Assembly (NCBI RefSeq): GCF_964199755.1
Contig: NC_133901.1
Coordinates: 8,037,016 to 8,101,015, forward strand
Reading direction: 5' to 3'
Origin: Larus michahellis
Lineage: Eukaryota > Chordata > Aves > Charadriiformes > Laridae
DNA length: 64,000 nucleotides
Shown: positions 47,801-61,100 of the stretch, one piece after another
Numbering within the stretch: position 1 is the stretch's first letter
How the letters are laid out: every line of letters begins with the position of its first letter
Notes under the pieces: model-generated
The model's input: the letters and a program-made list of their open reading frames with translations, nothing else
Told to the model about the DNA's origin: nothing
Database searches by the model: none
Translations under genes and position numbers: made by a program

Positions 47801-49564
47801 TTCCTGCACTGAGCAGCAAAGTTCTGCTTTCTCACTCGTTTCTCTAAGCTGTTAACAACGTTTATCAGTTTCAGGTCTTTTCCCCAGTGTTGCCCATGCA
47901 TCACCCAACATGTAACTGGTGTTGTTTCAGGTGTAAAGCAAATATAACAGAAAAGGAAAAGCTGCCTAAAAGGAGTTTAAAATCTGGAACTGTACAGATA
48001 AAAGGCACAGCTGCGAGTTGCAGAGCTGAATGCCCAGCCTGGGACTAGGAGCTGATCAAACCGAGAGTTCTCCTAAGACCAAGATCCTCCCATTCTCTAA
48101 TTTCTAGGATCATTCTGTAGTTTAACTTTAAAACAGGGGTGATACAACCCTAGCTATCCTGCAGACCTTCAGCTATACAAAGAACTGACAGAAGCAGTAA
48201 GAAGACATGTAGTTTGGCTTTTAGTAGAGAAATAGCTGCAGTTCTTTATTTTAGACATTTTTGCAAGCATATAGCAAATCACGTGCACAATGACAGTCAT
48301 AGTGCTGTCAAATACTATGGAAGAATTTATTAACATAGGACTTGAAAAAAAAAAGTGCATTTTCTCAACCAGATTATTCTAAAAATCATACTTCCTGTCA
48401 TTAGCCTATTTTCCAGGTATACAGAAAATTACATCAGAATGCTCTGCTAAAACTGACAATACAGTGGAGTGGCACAGGATGGGAATCAGGGACTTTCCAT
48501 TAGCATTGGTCAGGGACATCACATCCTCCTGCACTGCCATCTCCCCTTGTTTCTGCTCCCCTCCTCATTCATCTCAAAATTATATGCACCTCTGGTGAAC
48601 AGTCTGAGTAAACATTTCAACTACATACTTCAATGAAATTTGACCTTTAATTAAGAACTCTGAAGCTGACTCCCGAGTACTCCTGCAGCAACTGAGCCTT
48701 GAGAGATGACAAAACAACTACTGCAAACTTCCGTTGTGCTGCCAGCAAATAGAGTAGAGGGTTTCTATATATAGGCTCAGGATGGCAACAGCTGCAGTCC
48801 CGATGTGCTCCATTAATGCCTCATCCCTTTTCCAGGAAGCCACTCAGCTGCCTGATTCTGTCAGGACTGAGGAAATCCCAAAGCCTTCGTGACTTACCCC
48901 AGTAGAAAAAAGGCAAAAAGGGCTCTTCAGCGGGAAAAAACTAATTTTAAATCATTGCAGCATGAAACCCTGCCCCATCTAATGCTGAAACTACAAGGAA
49001 CAGTGCGCTGGGTTTGGAATATGCAAAAGAACATTCCACTTACGGAGCATCAAAAGGATAATGGCTGTGTGCTTGGTTCTCTCTCCCAGGTATGTCAACA
49101 CATACTTTGCAAGGGCTAAGAATCCACCAGAACTGGTGCACTGTACGGAAGACTTCTCTGTAAGACAAATTAGCATCGGGTGAGGTCCAAGGTGCTGGTT
49201 TTCAGGAGGAAAGACAAGGAATTTAAAATTTGTTTTTTTAAGAAAATAGGCAAGATGAAAGGATGAGCCCTGTGATGTTTTCTTGTTATAACTAAGGCAG
49301 GTAGTTACCAAAATGGGTGTCCCTTCCCAGGCAAGAATAATGGATTCTCACTCACATCCTCTTTAACTTTGATTTCAGTTGTGGCATCTAAAGCCTACCT
49401 GAAGCTTTTACCACCCCCAAAAAAAGGTTCTCAAAGCTGAATTCAGTATTTCATCAGAACACAGCCCCTCACCCAGCCCTCATCAGGAGACCCGGCCTTG
49501 CTCTCAGGAAAAAGCTGGTGTGGGGCACAGTGCCTCTGCAAGGCAGGAGCCCTTGGTCCTTACC
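41858..49564 (-). other. Probable SPTSSB 5' intron region with candidate non-coding exons
   Basis: No coding sequence is seen. Minus-strand donor-like sites suitable for 5' UTR exons occur at 43154 (GAAGAG|GTAAGT) and 44590 (GGGAAG|GTGAGT). Whether they are used is unknown. Confidence 0.35.
47070..47103. repeat. 17-bp tandem duplication
   Basis: tgaggaatgtatcttga is immediately repeated with one change at the last base. Two copies. Confidence 0.8.
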
Positions 49565-49715
49565 TTGCGAGGGGCCAGCAGGAGTCACGAAGGGCGCGCT
49601 GTCATAAAACAGTGCCAAAGGGGACAAAAAAAAAAAAAGGCAAAAACAAAACAAAAAAAAATCCAAAAGCCAAAACCCGGACCACCCGCGCCAGGCCGCG
49701 GCGAGGAGGCAGCTG

Positions 49716-49731
49716 CCTACAAGTCCCAGCA
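49716..49731 (+). promoter_or_regulatory. ZNF143/THAP11-like motif
   Basis: CCTACAAGTCCCAGCA differs from the known consensus ACTACAAYTCCCAGCA at the first base and at the Y. It lies in the middle of the CpG island. Confidence 0.55.
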
Positions 49732-49780
49732 GCCCCCGCGTCACGGAGCCGCCGGGCTCGGCGGGAGGCACCGCAAGGGC

Positions 49781-49796
49781 TGCTGGGGCGGGTAGT
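49781..49796 (-). promoter_or_regulatory. Second ZNF143/THAP11-like motif, inverted
   Basis: On the minus strand this reads ACTACCCGCCCCAGCA, sharing ACTAC and CCCAGCA with the consensus, with the centre changed. It faces the first motif across about 50 bp. Confidence 0.4.
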
Positions 49797-49917
49797 CCCG
49801 GCGAGGCTCCGGGCGGGAAGGCTTGCGGGACAGTGCATGTTGTGGGCATGTCGTAAGAGGAAAAGTTCCGTGTGGGCACAGCGTGAGGGGCCCGATTGTG
49901 TCTGTGACAGTGACAGG

Positions 49918-51622
49918 GTAAGAACAACCACACAGATCTCAGAAATTCCTCTCAACACGGCGTTGATAGTTGTTGCTGCACCCACCCTCCTCAGGACTCT
50001 TCCCGCCCAGACAGACCCTCTCCCCTTCCCTAGCAGCAATGACGTGAAGTGAACAGCTTGTTTTTTTTTTTTTATGCTGGTATTTTATTCCACATTGTCC
50101 AAACTAGAAGTGGTTTTACTCGTGTGAGCCTCTCCTCTAAAGGGCTGTCCATGTCTCTTACCTCAGGGGGAACAAGCAGCCACCCTTGGAGCAGAGTGCC
50201 TGAGGTAACCCGGGCCCGCCATTTCGCTGCATTTCCCTTCAGCGTAGCCATATGCTTGGTGAGTAAGGTCCAAATTAGCTATAGTAAGAGAAAATACCCA
50301 TTAAAATGTAATAATACCTTTTCTACAGACATCAGATGATTAATTAAGAGTGTTCTGAGGAAAAAATTAGTTCCTGCCTTGTGTAAGTGATGCTTTGAAA
50401 AGGCAAATTTGAGAACATTCAGTGTATCCTCTGTGACAGAAGGGTCTCCAGAGGAATTACGGTACTTGAAAGTATTACAGCCTTTTCTGTAATTGCTTGA
50501 AGAAGTACATGGCATTCAAATGTGTCTGTTAAGAAATGCTCTCTTGTCTTTCCGCCTAAGCACAGGTGGTTTTACTGGAATAAAATTTGCAAGTGTCTTT
50601 CTCATTTTTTCAGCATTTTTTTTTCTTTAATTTTGTAGACTATTGCCATTTTAGCATGAATTCTTCCTTGCCTCATCAAACACAATACAGAGGTGTTTGA
50701 TCCTTGGTGTGAATAACAGTGCTCAAGTAAATGGGCCTTCAGGGGAACGTAGCACATGGCCACAACTGTGGACATGAACCATTTGGTGGGATGAGAAACC
50801 GAAATAAAGAGTTAACCAAGTTATTTAATGCATCACTCCCAAGTGTCTTAAAGGGGTTTTAGATATCAAAATAGCTTTGAGATGTGGATATTGGAGCAGA
50901 AACGGCATGGTCATTTGGGTACTTACTCTCAGTGAAATCCTAGTCAGTAAAATTCTGTTTGGATTTGAATACATGGTGTAAAAAGTGAAAACAATGCAAG
51001 GTGAAAGCACTGGGAAACTGAATAATTCATCCAAATAATACATATTTTTTCTCCAAAAGGCCACATCAGTCTGACAATATATGCTTTATCTGAAACTTAT
51101 TTCAAAAAAGTCTTTGTCAAGGTCATCAAATTGAAACTATTTCTAATTTTATTTAAACTAAATTTGCTTTTTTCCCTACACTTTTAAAATGCTGTTTCAA
51201 TCTCTGGTGCTTTATACCTACCTATGAGGAAGAGGAATATTCCATGTACCTCTGAAAGGAAAAAGACGGTATAGATTATGTATGATAATGGACAGATTGC
51301 TAGAAGTTTATCTTCTGCCAAGACACTATCCCAGACTGCCTCATGGGTGCCTTTCACAGGGTGGAAGATGACTTTCAGTGAAATTTAATCTACTATAAGA
51401 GGAGCAGAGAAGACAATTGAAGACTCAGGAAATTGTTTGCTTTCTTAATTGCTGACTCCTGGGAACTGGAGAAGTGAACATCCTCGCACTACTATGAAAG
51501 TGGGAGTAGGGATAAGTCAAGGAAAGACTGGCAGAAAACAGCAAATCCTGCAGTTTGAGTATCCTGGAATGTAATCTACCTGACAGAGAGAAAAGTGGCC
51601 CACAGCAGTGATGCTCAACAAT
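49918..51622. other. Intergenic DNA after the CpG island
   Basis: Becomes AT-rich quickly. No coding region or repeat is recognised. Confidence 0.45.
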
Positions 51623-52161
51623 TAAGGAACAGGGATTTGCACTTTTCCAGGCTGACATAATTAGTCATTGCTTCCTACAAAAATACAGAAAGCAATAACC
51701 AGGCTATTTCAGCCTGCCAGATCCTGCCTCTTCTGACTGACAAACCCCCTCACACGAAGGTGTTAAAGCTTGGCTTACACAACTGAGACATTTGCACCCA
51801 GAGAGGATTGTGCCCTGTCTTTGATCACCATCTCTGCTCTCTCCGGTAGCTTCCAACTGCAAAGTGTAACGAGATTCAGCAGTACGGAAAATGCCGTCAC
51901 GCTGGAGTCATCTGTGCCCCAAAGAGACAGCTAATTCACCTCACACTGCCGTCAAGCCCCGTGCCGTGGGACTGAAGATGCATGTTTTGCAATTGGCTCG
52001 TCACCGTCAGCAATGCCTGTCATCGCTTTCAAACCAGGATGCTTCAGGAGTCAAAGTGTGTCCTGTCACCTTTTCCTCTCGCAATGCTAATTAGACTCTG
52101 CGCTCTGCAAGTGCACAAGAGACACACAAAAGATGTTGATGAATCTTGCTTGTTGCTGCCC
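51623..52161 (+). repeat. Left arm of a 539-bp inverted repeat
   Basis: This stretch is the reverse complement of 57604-58142, with only three substitutions found by eye and no indels. The start (TAAGGAACAGGG) and the end (TTGCTGCCC) are sharp; outside them similarity stops. Short open frames inside (such as 51891-52094) recur in the other arm only because of the duplication and show no coding sign. Confidence 0.93.
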
Positions 52162-55100
52162 TGAAGCTATAATAAATGCACCTCAGGGCATGCCAATGGA
52201 TTGGGCTGTAATGTTTGAATTAATCCCGTGTTTTAGAAGTGAAACCAGGAGATAAAATAGTTTCTGCCTTAAGACATTCGTATTAGCTCAGTAAAACTAT
52301 ATATGGACCCCAAGCAAAGACCCTTCACCTTTGCCCAGAGCTCTTTCTCAAACTTAGTTTCTACTGTGGCACATGAAGGGGAAAAAGCTTACTTTCAGGG
52401 CTAATTAGGATGGAGAGAAACTGTTGATTTTTGGATGGAAGAATAATGTCCTATGTGAAAGAGATTTGCAGGTATGAGAGAGTCAGACAGTGGAAATTGC
52501 ACAGAATGCAGCAATTTATGTTCAAAATCAAATCTCCATAGCCAGAAGAGTAGAAATTTATTATTTTAAAAGAAAATCTTAACGTCTATAAACAGTGTTT
52601 AAATTGTGTATAAAGAACCCAAATACATAAAATGTGTCTCGTCTGTGTGCATTAATTTCTCTGACTGCATTTACTTTTCATGCAGTCTTTCAGTATAAGA
52701 AGCTTTATAAAATCGGAAGGCTAAAATACACAAAAGTGCGTATTTTGCTTAACTATGTTACAGTTCATTGTTCTCCAGGACACATGAATTTGAAACCTTC
52801 AGATAGCTTTCTTAAGTTAGCTCTGGCCATCTACACTTTGCAGTAGCACCTATCAGACAAGTGGATCCACCTTATATTTTATTCCTGTAATTTCTGAGTA
52901 ATGACATTGATTTATTGTGAGTGAGAATTTGAGGCAGATTTTTCTTAATCCTTATGTATTTTCTATCAGAAAACAAGTCTTCTGCATTTCTGCACTGACA
53001 AGATAATCAGTGATGCTGCTTCTTTACTGATATTATTTTGACAGAGGTTCGGACCTTTTCCTCTATATGAATTCTCTTTATTTAGATATTTCTTTCACAT
53101 GTGTCCTAGTTTCTCTAGGACTATGGCATAAGAAACAGGAATTTATTTTCAGTGAAATTCCCAAATCAACACTGACAAAAATAAAATCTGAAGAATAATT
53201 AGAACTATTCTAGAAATACATGAGGAAAAAGGGAAAATAAATATATTCATAGTTTATAATTTAAAGCAATACGAAAACACTCTGTGTAGCTGTGTTCATG
53301 TGCATGCACATGAGTGGCAGAACAGTACATATTGTACTAGCGGTACAATGATGTTAATTGCGTATTTCTTCTGTTAGGAAGTTTTTACTTGTCAGCTTTA
53401 ACAGTATTCCTATCAAATAGTTTTGTGTGAAATTTCTTAGGTTGTACTTCTGTTTTACAAATACTATTTCATACTGTTGCAAGAACTCATGTATGGATCA
53501 GCAAAGAGGTTTCTGTTCTGTAGCTTTGTTTTCAATGTAACCAAGCACTACCAGAGGGATGCGGTCTTGTATATACAAACCTAAATGGTGGTTGCATCAT
53601 TAAATATGATACAGTTATTTGCTAAACAGTAAATTAATAAGAACTGGGGTTCTTGAGTTTCAATCTTTGATCTGCCTTAGCTCCCTCGCTGCCCCTTCAT
53701 AGTTGCAAATTGTGAAAGCAGTGGGTCTTTGAACCAGAAGGTCTCATTTTTAACATTTCTCTTTGCTTTTTTCTTTATATCCTTCTCTTATTAATAGCCA
53801 TTTGTCAATGTAGAATTTTCAGAATTTTAGTATAGATTTAAAAATATCTTCTTTTATACGTATCCATCTTTATGATTAATAACAGAAATGTAGCGACTGA
53901 CCTAAAAAGACTGATTCCTTTCAAAATTATAAAAGGCTTTCATCCCATTGTCTGATCTGATCTTAAATGAGCACATTTTCAGTCCTGGAAGAATGAGGCA
54001 TTGCTACTCCATATAAATCAAAATCTGAGCTCACAGTCTAATTTAATCAAAAAAGGGAAGAGCAGTTTTTACTGGAAAATGCAGACATAATCGTCAAATG
54101 ATGGATAACATAAGGTCAATGGTAGGTCATTTCTTAGAAGAAAAATAAACCAGACATTTGCAGATGCAAGATTGTATTTACTATTAACCTTTACAGTGTA
54201 ACTAAATAGAAACATTTCCCAGCAGGAATTAGTACCCAGAGTGTAGCTTTTGAATCTTCATGGATTTATGAACCATGTTCAATTACATTTTTAATTCTTT
54301 CCTCATACACAACTCTTTTATCACCTTGCCACCTATCAAAGCACCATAAAAATAGGACTCTGCCACTCCAGAGAGACCTATTGTTTCAAGACTTCACAGA
54401 CTTACTATTAAAGCCCATTTCATGTTTCATAAATTTTTATATCAGACATTCATCCCTGGCTTGCTTTCCTGTCTGAATGACATACTGGCTCTTATTTTAA
54501 AGATAAATTAAATCCTTTCAGCCATATTTTCCGCATTCCAGATGTAACCCTAGGGAACCTCTGTAAAATACTATGTGAGAGTGAGAGAAAACAAAGCCCA
54601 TTTTGAAAACAAAGGGCAAAATTATGCATTATTTGTCTCATTTCTACTTATACGTTGAAATCTTCCTCTGTTGCTAATATAAATGTAATAGTTGTTGATC
54701 ACCTGCCTCTCTTCATATGCTGAGTTCAGTCAGTAAGTATGCTTCCAGTAAAGGCTCTTTAGCTTCAGATGGCTAGAGAAAGGGAGAGTTCCGAATACAC
54801 AACAGTCATTTTAGCCATAATCCTACCACTGATTCTAACAGAAGGCAATGTATTAGGCAAAGATTTAGATGTGGTTAAATGATACTAGTGTCTCACTGTG
54901 AGTCAGTAAGAAATTTGCATGTTCTGGAAGAGATTGGATTCAGTTGTCTTATCCATAGGTGACATTTCACCTAAATACATTTAATGCAGGAGTATTTGGT
55001 GTTCTTTCAAAGGGTTTTATTTAAAAGATAGCCAGGGAAACAGTGTTTCACAAAAAAAAGTGTTGTAATTTTCAAATGTTTCAATGAAAAATTTGGTTTT

Positions 55101-57603
55101 TTATGAAGAACAGAAAACAAATGTCAGTGATTCCTTAAATGTATATTTATTGCAACTCTGATATTTTCAATGCCCTTAAAAATATTTCTAAAATTCTAAT
55201 ATAAAGAAGAATAATCCCGAGCATTTTTTAAAACTAGATCCTCAGGCTGTCAGGAAACAATGGTGTTAAGGAATTGCGCATGGACGGTGAGAAAGCAGAG
55301 AATTGCAGTGTGAGAGTGGCAGCCTCTTAAACTGCTTTTGACACTGAGGGAAAGGCCAATATAGCTACACCTTTACACTCTTTTATTTCTACAGCCTTTC
55401 ATATGTGTAAGGAGTTAAATGCAACAAAATACAGTTCAAAAGCACAGCAGTGAAATTACGCTATTTATCTTTCTAAACACACAGCTATTAATGTTATTAA
55501 ATAGTTAAGCAAATTACTGTGAAACAAATTCTGTGAAAAGAACTAATATTTTACAGCAATACAGGAGGTGTGGAAAGAACTATTATAAACCCTTCTTCAG
55601 ATCTTTCACTAGTTTATTGATGTTTGCCAGTACAGCATGTTGTACTTATTCTCCCTATGTGATTTTTCCATTTTCTTATTTGTGCACTGTGCTATAATGG
55701 CAGATAACTGTGAGGTCCTTAGCTTTGAAACAAATGCCACAAACAGTATATCATTGCCCTTGTAACTACTCTCCTTGATTTCAGTAGAATCCTAAGATAA
55801 ATTCAGGAAAGTCATATATAGCAGAGCATAGGCTGAAGGTCAGTGAGACTATTTATGTGCTGAACTGCCTTTCCAGAGTAGGGTCACAGTTAAAAAGCCT
55901 TTAATTTTATTTTTTTCAGCAGAACTCAGCTATTTGGAGAAACCGATCTTAATACATAAGACTTCATTAAATGTCTCTTGGTATCGTAGAGGAATAAAGA
56001 CTCAGTGAACTTATTAACCTTAAGGAAGTAATAGAGCAGGTTTATAAGATGGCAACTGCAGTTTCAAATGCATAGTGCTTCACCCCAACATAACTTAGCC
56101 AAAGTTTAAAGTATATATCTTCATTTAAAATGAGGGTTTCTCACTTCTTCAGAGAGGTTCTGCCTAAGTTGCTTTCTTGTATTGCCACTCCTGTCTTGAT
56201 GTTTGTCAGCGGGAGACTTCTCAAACCTTTAAGAACCAATTTTATTAGGTTTAAAGGCCTTTATTACATGCCATCAAATCTGCTGGACAAGTACTTGAAC
56301 CGCCTTACATCTTCTCAACTTTTGAATTAAAACTTACTGTAAGGGAACTTTGTGTGGTGTCTCAAAACTGTATTTTACACAAGCCAACATTTACTGCCAC
56401 TGCTTCAGCTTCATATCTTGCGTTTCTCAGACTGCTCCTGACACCTCAGCAGTGCAGATTTTTCTTGAGAGTGCTTGTTACTGGTAGTTTTGGGTAGAAA
56501 ACTTATAAAAATATCTCAAAGAATTACAAGTAATACGTCTCATGCCACAATCATTACAGGAGTAAAGTATATGGGAATTTTTTTCACTGTGGTTCTGCTG
56601 TTTCATGTGTGCTGATTTGAACCAACCCTTGTTGAAGGAAACTCTTTAGAAGGTGCCATGTTCAAAGGCACTGAAAGAGTGGGGGTCTTCTGTCTTTTCC
56701 ACAGGAGTTATGTTGTAAATATAGCTTATTTCGCTTCCGAAGAGCTTTGTGATTCAAGACTTTTATGAGTTTTCAGATCTAGAAAGACCAGATAAAGAAG
56801 CAGTAGAAGAAAGATAGATGAATATGCACACAACCCACAGATTCTGCAAATTATGAGATATTTTGCTTTTCTATCCTCACACACATCAATTCAGGAATTA
56901 ATTCCTGTTGCTCCTGATTGGGAACATAACTAGCAGAACTCAAATTTTGGCTGGTAGCCCAGTTCCTCTCATATAAGTGCATCAGCCATCTCCTGTTCCA
57001 TTATCAAATCCATAGCATCATGTATTTGTTACACAGAAAGTGCTGTTAGTTAATGCTTAGCCAAGCTGTGAAATTATTTCTTGAATATTTTTTCCATTAC
57101 AGCAAGGAACAGAAAGGAGAAATTGTTTCATCTGCATGCAGTTATCAGGTTTTACTTCTGAAGCACAGGATTAATTCTAACATTAAGATTTTTCTGCTCA
57201 GTTGATCTGCCTGTCCTGAGGTACATTTCTTATGCTTAAAATGTTATGAGAGTCCGTAGAGGAAGGGGTGCTTTTTCTTTGTGCTGTCACTTCTGGTGAC
57301 AGAGCAGTGTGGTTGATACCCTTTTTCTGTAGCAGGTCAAGTCAAGCTGCAGTGGCCCTGTCCTCCCTGAGCCACCCCAGCACCTACGCAGGGGATAGGT
57401 GGAATCAGGAGTGCAGAGGCACAAGGGGAAGCCAGGAACTGCAGCAGGTGTACGGACCATGCGTCGAAGAAGGGAGAAAACCCTTCCCCACTCTCTTCCA
57501 GCAGGAACTCGGGATATAGCGAGCACGTGAAATAACTGTATCATCCCTCCAGCAAACAGCATTACTTTCCATTTACTGCAAAGATCTCCTTCGTAACTCC
57601 TAC
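52162..57603. other. Spacer between the inverted-repeat arms
   Basis: 5442 bp of AT-rich DNA with no open frame above 91 codons, no transposase or other gene, and no further repeat recognised. Confidence 0.55.
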
Positions 57604-58142
57604 GGGCAGCAACAAGCGAGATTCATCAACATCTTTTGTGTGTCTCTTGTGCACTTGCAGAGCGCAGAGTCTAATTAGCATTGCGAGAGGAAAAGGTGAC
57701 AGGACACACTTTGACTCCTGAAGCATCCTGGTTTGAAAGCGATGACAGGCATTGCTGACGGTGACGAGCCAATTGCAAAACATGCATCTTCAGTCCCACG
57801 GCACGGGGCTTGACGGCAGCGTGAGGTGAATTAGCTGTCTCTTTGGGGCACAGATGACTCCAGCGTGACGGCATTTTCCGTACTGCTGAATCTCGTTACA
57901 CTTTGCAGTTGGAAGCTACCGGAGAGAGCAGAGATGGTGATCAAAGACAGGGCACAATCCTCTCTGGGTGCAAAAGTCTCAGTTGTGTAAGCCAAGCTTT
58001 AACACCTTCGTGTGAGGGGGTTTGTCAGTCAGAAGAGGCAGGATCTGGCAGGCTGAAATAGCCTGGTTATTGCTTTCTGTATTTTTGTAGGAAGCAATGA
58101 CTAATTATGTCAGCCTGGAAAAGTGCAAATCCCTGTTCCTTA
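57604..58142 (-). repeat. Right arm of the 539-bp inverted repeat
   Basis: Mirror copy of 51623-52161. The three differences from the left arm lie near 57619, 57822 and 57975. It contains homeodomain-type cores (taattag, taattat) and no recognised transposon sequence. Confidence 0.93.
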
Positions 58143-61100
58143 TTTGTGGAACATTACTAATGGATTGGGCATTGCACAGGCCACTGAGAGACAGAACCCC
58201 TGTATAAGGAGCTGACAGTATAAGCAACTGATCAGATTACTGGCTAAGTGTCTTCAACTCCCATATTAAATCAACTTGTGGTTATTTTTTTTTCACGTAC
58301 CAGGTTTACTGTTTTCTCTGGTGAACACTAGCTATCCATAATGGCCAGCAATGATAAGGTAAAAAAGCAGGAGATACAGTAGTTAACGATGGATTCACAA
58401 TGTAGCAAGAAGCTTTTTCCCCCCATATTTTAGTTTAAAAATTATTTCTTTTACTTGGCAGAGTAGATCTTCTGACTTTCAATTTAAGTGTAAAGGTCAG
58501 CAGAGAACAATGTTTTTGGAGAAGTCATCAGCTATAAATAAATCAGTTCATAGCATCTGATAAACAGCCTCCTGCAGAGGGATCTGTGTAAATACATTCC
58601 ATTCCTTCTATGTGCACTCTTATTCTTTGTTTGCTTCTTTTTCATCATCTGAAGGCAGCTGCCAGTCATTCTGTCCTCTCTAAACAGATACTGTGATTGT
58701 GGCAAATTTTGTGAGCTGTGAGAATGCTGAAAGCAGTGGTGCTTGCAGGGAAGAAAACTGAATTTAGTATTGTGTTGCTATCACCGGCTTTTTCTGTATG
58801 CACGTGCAGAAATGAATCCTTGATAGCTGGAAGCAGCAGTAGGGAAGCCCACAGCTGTTTGAAGCTCCTTCCCCCATCTGGTGTCAGCTTCACAGTCTGG
58901 TGCCTCAGGAGACCTAGGACTGATGTGGGAACTGGGCTGGGGGGCAGGGGGAGAGGGGAGTGCATACAAAAGAAAATTAAAACAAAGTCATAAAATTCTC
59001 TTGCAGTCAGACGATTTTTCCCATTAAAATACAGCTCCTATGCGGCAAATCTGCATTGTGGGGAAGCAGATGGTGCTGTGGTATGTATATTTCACCAAGT
59101 GGGAAGGAAGGAGAGAGAGTTCTGCCAGCTGAAGGTACCAACCCATGCAGCTATTTCAGTACAAACCATGCCGTTTGGATCTCACTAGACATATTGCCCA
59201 TGAGAAGACAGAGAACAAACAAAAAGAAATGCGTTTGTCACTGCAGACACACAAGAAGAATAGATAACACTTAAAACATCCTTGAGTAGAGTTGTGTATG
59301 GGAATTATCACTTTCCTTACTACATACAGTTCTTATGAACCCAGACTTTCTTGTATGATTCAATGGAGCGTAGACATCTAAATATCTCTAATTAGCTTAT
59401 CCCTATTACAGAATGTTTTTAAAGTCGTCTTCTGCCAGTGTCCCTAACTGTTAACTTCTGATTTTTTTTAATTCCTTTTGTATTTCTTTCTGTGCTTTTG
59501 TATTTCTCTTGGAGGAAGATTATGGCTGTATCCAGTGGCCATCAGCAATGCTCCTTCAGTTTTCTGTGCTGGCTCTTTAGAGAAAGTCTAAGTCTCTTCC
59601 TGATGCTTATAAAATACATATCCCATTTCAGCCCTAGAGGTATGAATGCTTCATCTTTATTTATTGACAGACCTATTTCAAGCAAAATTCAAGCAGTAGG
59701 CATGAATACAAACACTGTAATTTAAAAAATGGGGAAAGTCTTAACAAATTCTCCATACCCCAATAAAAAAATTCTTCCATCATTCTTGTTTGAATATTTC
59801 TCTATCATCTCCATCACTAAAATCTGGGAAAATAAGTCAGCCTTTTGAACTGAGTAAAAGGAGCCCGTCCCTGAGGCTGCATATGAAAATGAAGCAGCGT
59901 GTGAGAATCAATCACATATTCCTAGAGACAAAAGGAACACAGGCTGCCTGCTTCATGCTGTTCGGGGACTATAAAGCAGTCAGAAAACCAATTTACGTGG
60001 CTTGCTCAAGGAAATCTTAAGTAGCCCAGAGCTGAGTTATCTCTATCATGCCTTTTAAAAGGCTTTACTTTTTCGGGTATATTAAGAGTATGGTCAAGGG
60101 AAAATGTCAGGGTTGGATCACTACCGCACCTTTGAAATTCACTGTGGCTGTCTGTAACTAACCTCTTGAAGAGGCATGGAGCTGAGTGCAACTTGGGAGC
60201 TGTTTTAAATTGTGCAGTCAGCTGAGTCCACAGTTAATTTTAGTGTGCAAGTAAGTCATAAAAAAAGGCACCTGTAACCTCAGTTCCCCTCTCATCTCAG
60301 TTTTGTTCCAAGCCCAGCTTGTCGGACCTAACGATCTAGTCCAGAATGCAGCCCATAATGTTTTGCATACAAATGTATCTGAAAAAAGTAAAAATGCAAG
60401 GAATTAAAATGTATAAATCAAATTTGTAGGCTCTTGCTTAATGCAAATTAAATAGTCTACAACAAAGACAACGAAACATCTGCTAAACCAAGTAAAAATT
60501 AATGAAGAAGAAAATGAAGATTGCTTTGTTGGTGGTTTTTTTTCAATTTGTGTTCAAATCTGAGAAAGATTTAGTAACAATGCTGCCAGTTTGTAGCTAA
60601 TTCAAAGTGATTCTAAATTGCTTAGCTTCTATTTATATTTTCCTTGCATATTTTGGAGTTCTTCATAAAAGTGCTAAGTTTGTGATGCATTAATTTACCA
60701 GCAAATACTTTAGAAACACTTTCAAATATATCTTCTCTCAGTACTGATGCAAAGTTATGCTGCTATTTAAATGAAAGAATACTGTAGATAGCAGCTTTGG
60801 CTGTCAGGATCATCTTCAGTTTTACCTGCCGGGCTTTTTTGGAGTTATTTCAGTCATGCTCCAGTTCTCAGTGAGTTCATCTCTGGAAACTGACAGGGAA
60901 AAATGTGTTTTGAATAATTATGATACAGAGGGCCTAACCAGGGAAACCTCAGAATAAATCAGTGAGAATTTCCAAGAGTATGTCATACCCTTGAGAGGTG
61001 GACTCAGAATCAAAATTGTGAGATCATGCGCCCACCGAGGTCCAAGGCAAAGTTTCCCACTGACTTCAGTGAGAACAGAGCTTCAGCTTTTTGTTCTCAT

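Larger units (their letters stand above)
49565..49860 (-). promoter_or_regulatory. CpG island, candidate distal promoter and first exon of SPTSSB
   Basis: An isolated CpG-dense stretch (about 49670-49830) in AT-rich surroundings. On the minus strand it leads into a strong donor, CTCGCAAG|GTAAGG at 49564/49563, about 7.7 kb upstream of the SPTSSB coding exon. A plus-strand donor (GACAGG|GTAAGA, 49917/49918) on the other side would suit a divergent non-coding transcript. Two inverted ZNF143-like motifs lie inside (see findings). The assignment to SPTSSB rests on position and strand only. Confidence 0.5.

Noticed and set aside
49498-50052. 184-codon plus-strand frame across the CpG island
   Set aside because: Lys/Arg-rich low-complexity translation of GC-rich and A-rich DNA; overlapping frames on the other strand are equally long.
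51891-52094. Conserved small protein shared by 51891-52094 (+) and 57671-57874 (-)
   Set aside because: The identity follows from the DNA inverted repeat; several frames match equally, so there is no coding-specific signal.
51623-58142. The inverted repeat as terminal inverted repeats of a large DNA transposon
   Set aside because: No target-site duplication flanks the arms, and the 5.4-kb middle has no transposase, integrase or polymerase frame. Duplication is the simpler reading.
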